From: Diploscapter coronatus
Lineage: Eukaryota > Nematoda > Chromadorea > Rhabditida > Rhabditidae
Assembly (NCBI GenBank): GCA_964036155.1
Contig: OZ038422.1
Coordinates: forward strand, 32,139,201-32,203,200
Length of the DNA stretch: 64,000 nt
Direction: 5' to 3'
In this document: one piece after another, positions 61,180 to 64,000 of the stretch
How the letters are laid out: every line of letters begins with the position of its first letter
Numbering within the stretch: the stretch's first letter is position 1
Made by a program: the position numbers and the translations under genes
Notes under the pieces: model-generated
Told to the model about the DNA's origin: nothing
The model's database searches: none
Seen by the model: the letters and a program-made list of their open reading frames with translations, nothing else

Positions 61180-63327
61180 CTATGGTTGACGATTCGAATT
61201 CGGCTCTCGAATTTGTACCACCGATGCTCTGATGGTCTGGACTTGTGTTGTTTCTTGCTGAGAACTTGAAACGAATGGCATAAATTTTGCCTCTCCAACA
61301 GTAGATATCGCTGAAAATTAATAGTTTTTAGAGAAAATGAAAAATTTTACCATTTTTAATCGGCTTCAATATTGCTCTTCGGTAGGATGGATGAGCTGAA
61401 TTTGTATTGTTGATACCGAAATCTGGGAGGCGCGTGCACAGTGATGCAGTTATTTTTAGTGGTTAGAAAAATCGAGAAATAGCATGTAAAATTGAGAGAC
61501 TGGTCTAAAATCACTTTTCTCCCCTCATTTTCGGCATCAACAATAACAAAAAATTGTTTTTTGTTGAAAACTCTATACCTCCAAGCATTGCGACAGTACC
61601 ACAAGAACAATGAGTACTCAAAGTGAAAAACAACCAATTTACGGCATCTAAAATGAGAAAATTAAAACAGCACAAATTGACGAACAAATTTACTCGGAGC
61701 ACACAAGTTGCTGAAGAATAGGAAGATAATTCCGCAAAGTGGAAGTGCTAAAAATTTTATGCGTATAAATAATTACAAGTGAAATTAACGACTTACTCAG
61801 AATAGTTAGATGTACAGAACTCTAAAATAAGCAACTTTATAAAGAATATTACAAGTCTTATAAAAATACTTGCAAAAGAAGAGCCCGATAGAACCCCTTT
61901 TGAGCTTCCCTTGTTTTCTGAGAAATATTCTTGGCTTTGCTTATGAAATAATATGCAAAATATCCAAACAGCGCAGATGCGCCAACAAAAACCACGAAAT
62001 AGGCTATAATTAACAATAAGGTAACTTGAAATGGAACGATAGAGTCTTGAGTGTCCATCGAGAACACTAACGTGTGCTTTTCCCAAATTTGGGGGTTCAA
62101 GCAGAAAGAATACTTCTAAAAATTGAAAGTAAATGCCATTTTTTGTTGCAAAATTCATACCTCTGCTAATTTAATTCTTGTCTTATCTTGATCAGGAGTA
62201 CTCATACAAATAACTGGTACTATGAGCAGTAATGGAACCGCATAAGCTAAACCTACGAAGAGCCGTCGATACTTTTCTTTTATTTTCTAAATCTCTAATG
62301 CCTATTTTTTAGATATTAATTTAAAATATGTACCATATAGTAGCTTTCATTCGACAGAAAGTTAATAAATCGGTAGTAGTACCTGAATTTATCATCCGTA
62401 CACTTTGAAACCCTTTCAACTAAAAGGTTTCTGAACTTACATGTGCATGATGGAATTACCCGTGGCTAAAATTTAAGCGTTAGAAAAAAAAAACAAAACT
62501 TCAACGTCGACTAACCCACTAATGAAGCAACACCGATAATAAGCATAGTTCGAGGCTCCATGTTGATATATTTCAGAAAACCTTCACCATATCCTCCCGG
62601 GACAGGTATAAAAATGATCTAATAGAAGTCAGAAAATAATAATAATTATTATTTATTCAACACAGCCTGTCAACGCAGTGCAAATTGATGCATTATTGCT
62701 ATCAAATCGAATCTTCTCTAAGGATTTCTTGGCGGGCATTGGTTCAGAAATCTGAAACCCATTTCTCTTATAGCCACAGGTCTCCTCTACAAGAAATGGA
62801 TTCCAGAATTAAAAAAGGTCCGATAAGAAATCCTTGGCGAAAAACAAAATTGCAAGGAAAGAAAGTGTATGTGTTAGAAAGCTAGAAAATTTGGAAATAT
62901 CGGAGACTTGGAGAGTTTCTTGAAAGTGTCGAGAAAGCTCTTCGATATTTTCAACCTGACAAAAAATTTAGCCCTATGCACGCGCTTGACAGGCTGCGTC
63001 AAATGGCTAAACAGTTAACCTACAGGTGTTGACAAGTCCATCATGAAAAGTTCCGTTAAAAACGCGCTAAAATTTTGCATAATTTATAAGTATATTAGAA
63101 GAGAAAATACCATATGAGGTTATTTAGAATTTTCCGAGAGTATTCTCTGGCATGAGACGGTGTTTTAGTTATGACACACCTAAAAAGTAATGACTTAATG
63201 AGAATAGTTTAGCTACTTTTTCAAACCAAATAGCAACAGCATGAACGGGAGCACTAATTAGGATAAATCCATGCATAGTATAAATATAGACTGAAGGATA
63301 ACTAAAGTCGGTACTATTGCTATTCAT
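61180..63327 (-). CDS. Seven-transmembrane chemoreceptor (Srh/Str superfamily), copy 2
   Basis: Paralogue of 58016-59989 on the other strand. Thirteen exons from 63327 to 61180, all phases closed, 370 residues. Features: MNSNSTDFSYPSVYIYTMHG; CVITKTPSHAREYSRKIL; STPIIFIPVPGGYGEGF; SIMHMYYYRFINFL; KNISQKTREAQKGFYRALLL leading to the sixth helix VHLTILTLPLCGIIFLFF; and NSAHPSYRRAILKPI after the seventh helix. Compared with copy 1 it has extra introns and a longer Ser/Gln-rich tail. An inverted-repeat insertion of about 340 bp fills the third intron. Confidence 0.82.
62661..62999. repeat. Insertion with terminal inverted repeats in an intron
   Basis: The left end CACAGCCTGTCAACGCAGTG and the reverse complement of the right end, CGCAGCCTGTCAAGCGCGTG, are inverted repeats. 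About 340 bp, non-coding, in the third intron of chemoreceptor copy 2. Confidence 0.7.
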
Positions 63328-63773
63328 CTAGCATAAATCTAAGTGATGCAATGAAAAAGCACCACGTGTTTATTCGAAATTAGAATAGGTGAATGACTAA
63401 TTGTAGGTTTGGAATAAAAATGAGAAATTTTGAAACCTAATATACGATTAGTCTAAACTACAGATTTATTCGCAGACTAGTTTTCATAAAAATGTAACGA
63501 TCAAACTTAAAAGGCAATTAATAGTAGGAGTGAAATATGGATAGAAAAGAAGTGCACAGGCCCAAATTAGTCTCGTGAAAAAGCGGCTAAATGATGTAAA
63601 CCATGCATATTTCATCTGTTGCTAGTTGGGTATCGAATTTAGCTGCAGAAATTTCTCATTGTTCAGTATCACTTTTTCATTTAAGGCTCGCCTAACCAAT
63701 AATTATGTTTTTGTTCAGAACATAAAATTACAGCCGATCAAACAACATTTATTGCAATAAAATAAATTAAAAA
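63328..63773. other. Intergenic region
   Basis: Short spacer; nothing recognised apart from the presumed promoter of the chemoreceptor and the 3' flank of the ABC transporter gene. Confidence 0.5.
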
Positions 63774-64000
63774 TTAAGACCCAAACTTATTTTCACTTGA
63801 GTGATCAATCTTCTCGAACTTGTAACTTCCTCTTCCATCCATGTAAAGCGAATATTCGTGATGGACCCAGAGCGACTTTCTGTGGGAAACAGTAAACAGA
63901 GTTATGCCCATATCGCGGCACAAGCGGTACATGGCCCCTGATATTTCGAAGATTTTGAAAAAAATAAGCTCTACTCTGATCATACCTTCAACATCAACGC
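63774..64000 (-). CDS. Peroxisomal ABC transporter (ABCD family), 3' end only
   Basis: The last exon (63937-63774) and the end of the preceding one (64000-63986) join in frame. The read-out is DVEGAMYRLCRDMGITLFTV, then SHRKSLWVHHEYSLYMDGRG and SYKFEKID. This is the C-terminal end of the nucleotide-binding domain of ABCD half-transporters, including the H-loop region (TVSHRKSLW). These import very-long-chain or branched acyl-CoA into peroxisomes. The nematode relatives are the pmp genes. The rest lies beyond the window. Confidence 0.85.
   Translation of the reverse strand, partial: VDVEGMIRVELIFFKIFEISGAMYRLCRDMGITLFTVSHRKSLWVHHEYSLYMDGRGSYKFEKIDHSSENKFGS

Noticed and set aside
1..64000. CRISPR array, rRNA or viral genes
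   Set aside because: No regularly spaced direct repeats, rRNA-like blocks or viral gene clusters were seen, and the exon-intron structure is plainly eukaryotic.

Overview
This window is nuclear DNA from a nematode, most likely a rhabditid. It is AT-rich, with many 45-60 bp introns ending in TTTTCAG or TTTAG. It holds three nematode-type seven-transmembrane chemoreceptor genes, an SXP/RAL-2 protein, a DEG/ENaC channel and the cilium gene che-11 (IFT140). I built gene models by reading splice sites and checking that exon phases close. Wherever I give an amino-acid length, every intron phase was checked.

Layout. 1-1092 (+): last exons of an unrecognised gene. 2086-3393 (-): Sre-like chemoreceptor. 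3764-4199: two inverted-repeat elements. 5149-7401 (-): Srh-like chemoreceptor. 7867-8187 (+): decayed 3' end of a DEG/ENaC gene. 9055-14546 (+): complete 23-exon DEG/ENaC-type protein with a secretory N-terminus and a threonine-rich stalk. 17525-21534 (-) and 23196-24915 (-): two divergent paralogues of a family I cannot name, separated by a tRNA-derived SINE and a hAT-type mini-element. 27189-28690 (+): unrecognised 313-residue protein. 30904-40390 (-): 29-exon DNAJC14-like J-protein whose introns carry several paired mini-elements. 43370-44205 (+): Rab-like GTPase with an apparent one-base frameshift. Then four genes on the minus strand: SXP/RAL-2-like (44225-44868), peroxisomal acyl-CoA synthetase (45393-47481), che-11/IFT140 (48022-53894) and a CRAL-TRIO/GOLD protein (54161-56192). 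58016-63327: a chemoreceptor gene, a relic copy and an inverted paralogue. 63774-64000 (-): the 3' end of a peroxisomal ABC transporter.

How the parts relate. The chemoreceptors, the DEG/ENaC protein and che-11 fit a sensory theme, but nothing in the sequence ties them into one pathway. The CRAL-TRIO/GOLD gene and che-11 are 266 bp apart on one strand with a poly(A) signal between them, which is operon-like. The acyl-CoA synthetase (PTS1 ending SKL) and the ABCD-type transporter both point to peroxisomal fatty-acid metabolism but are 16 kb apart.

The most unusual points are the DEG/ENaC architecture, the unnamed two-gene family with a SINE 17 bp from one predicted start, a J-domain without HPD, five introns that need GC-AG splicing, and a dense set of short inverted-repeat elements.
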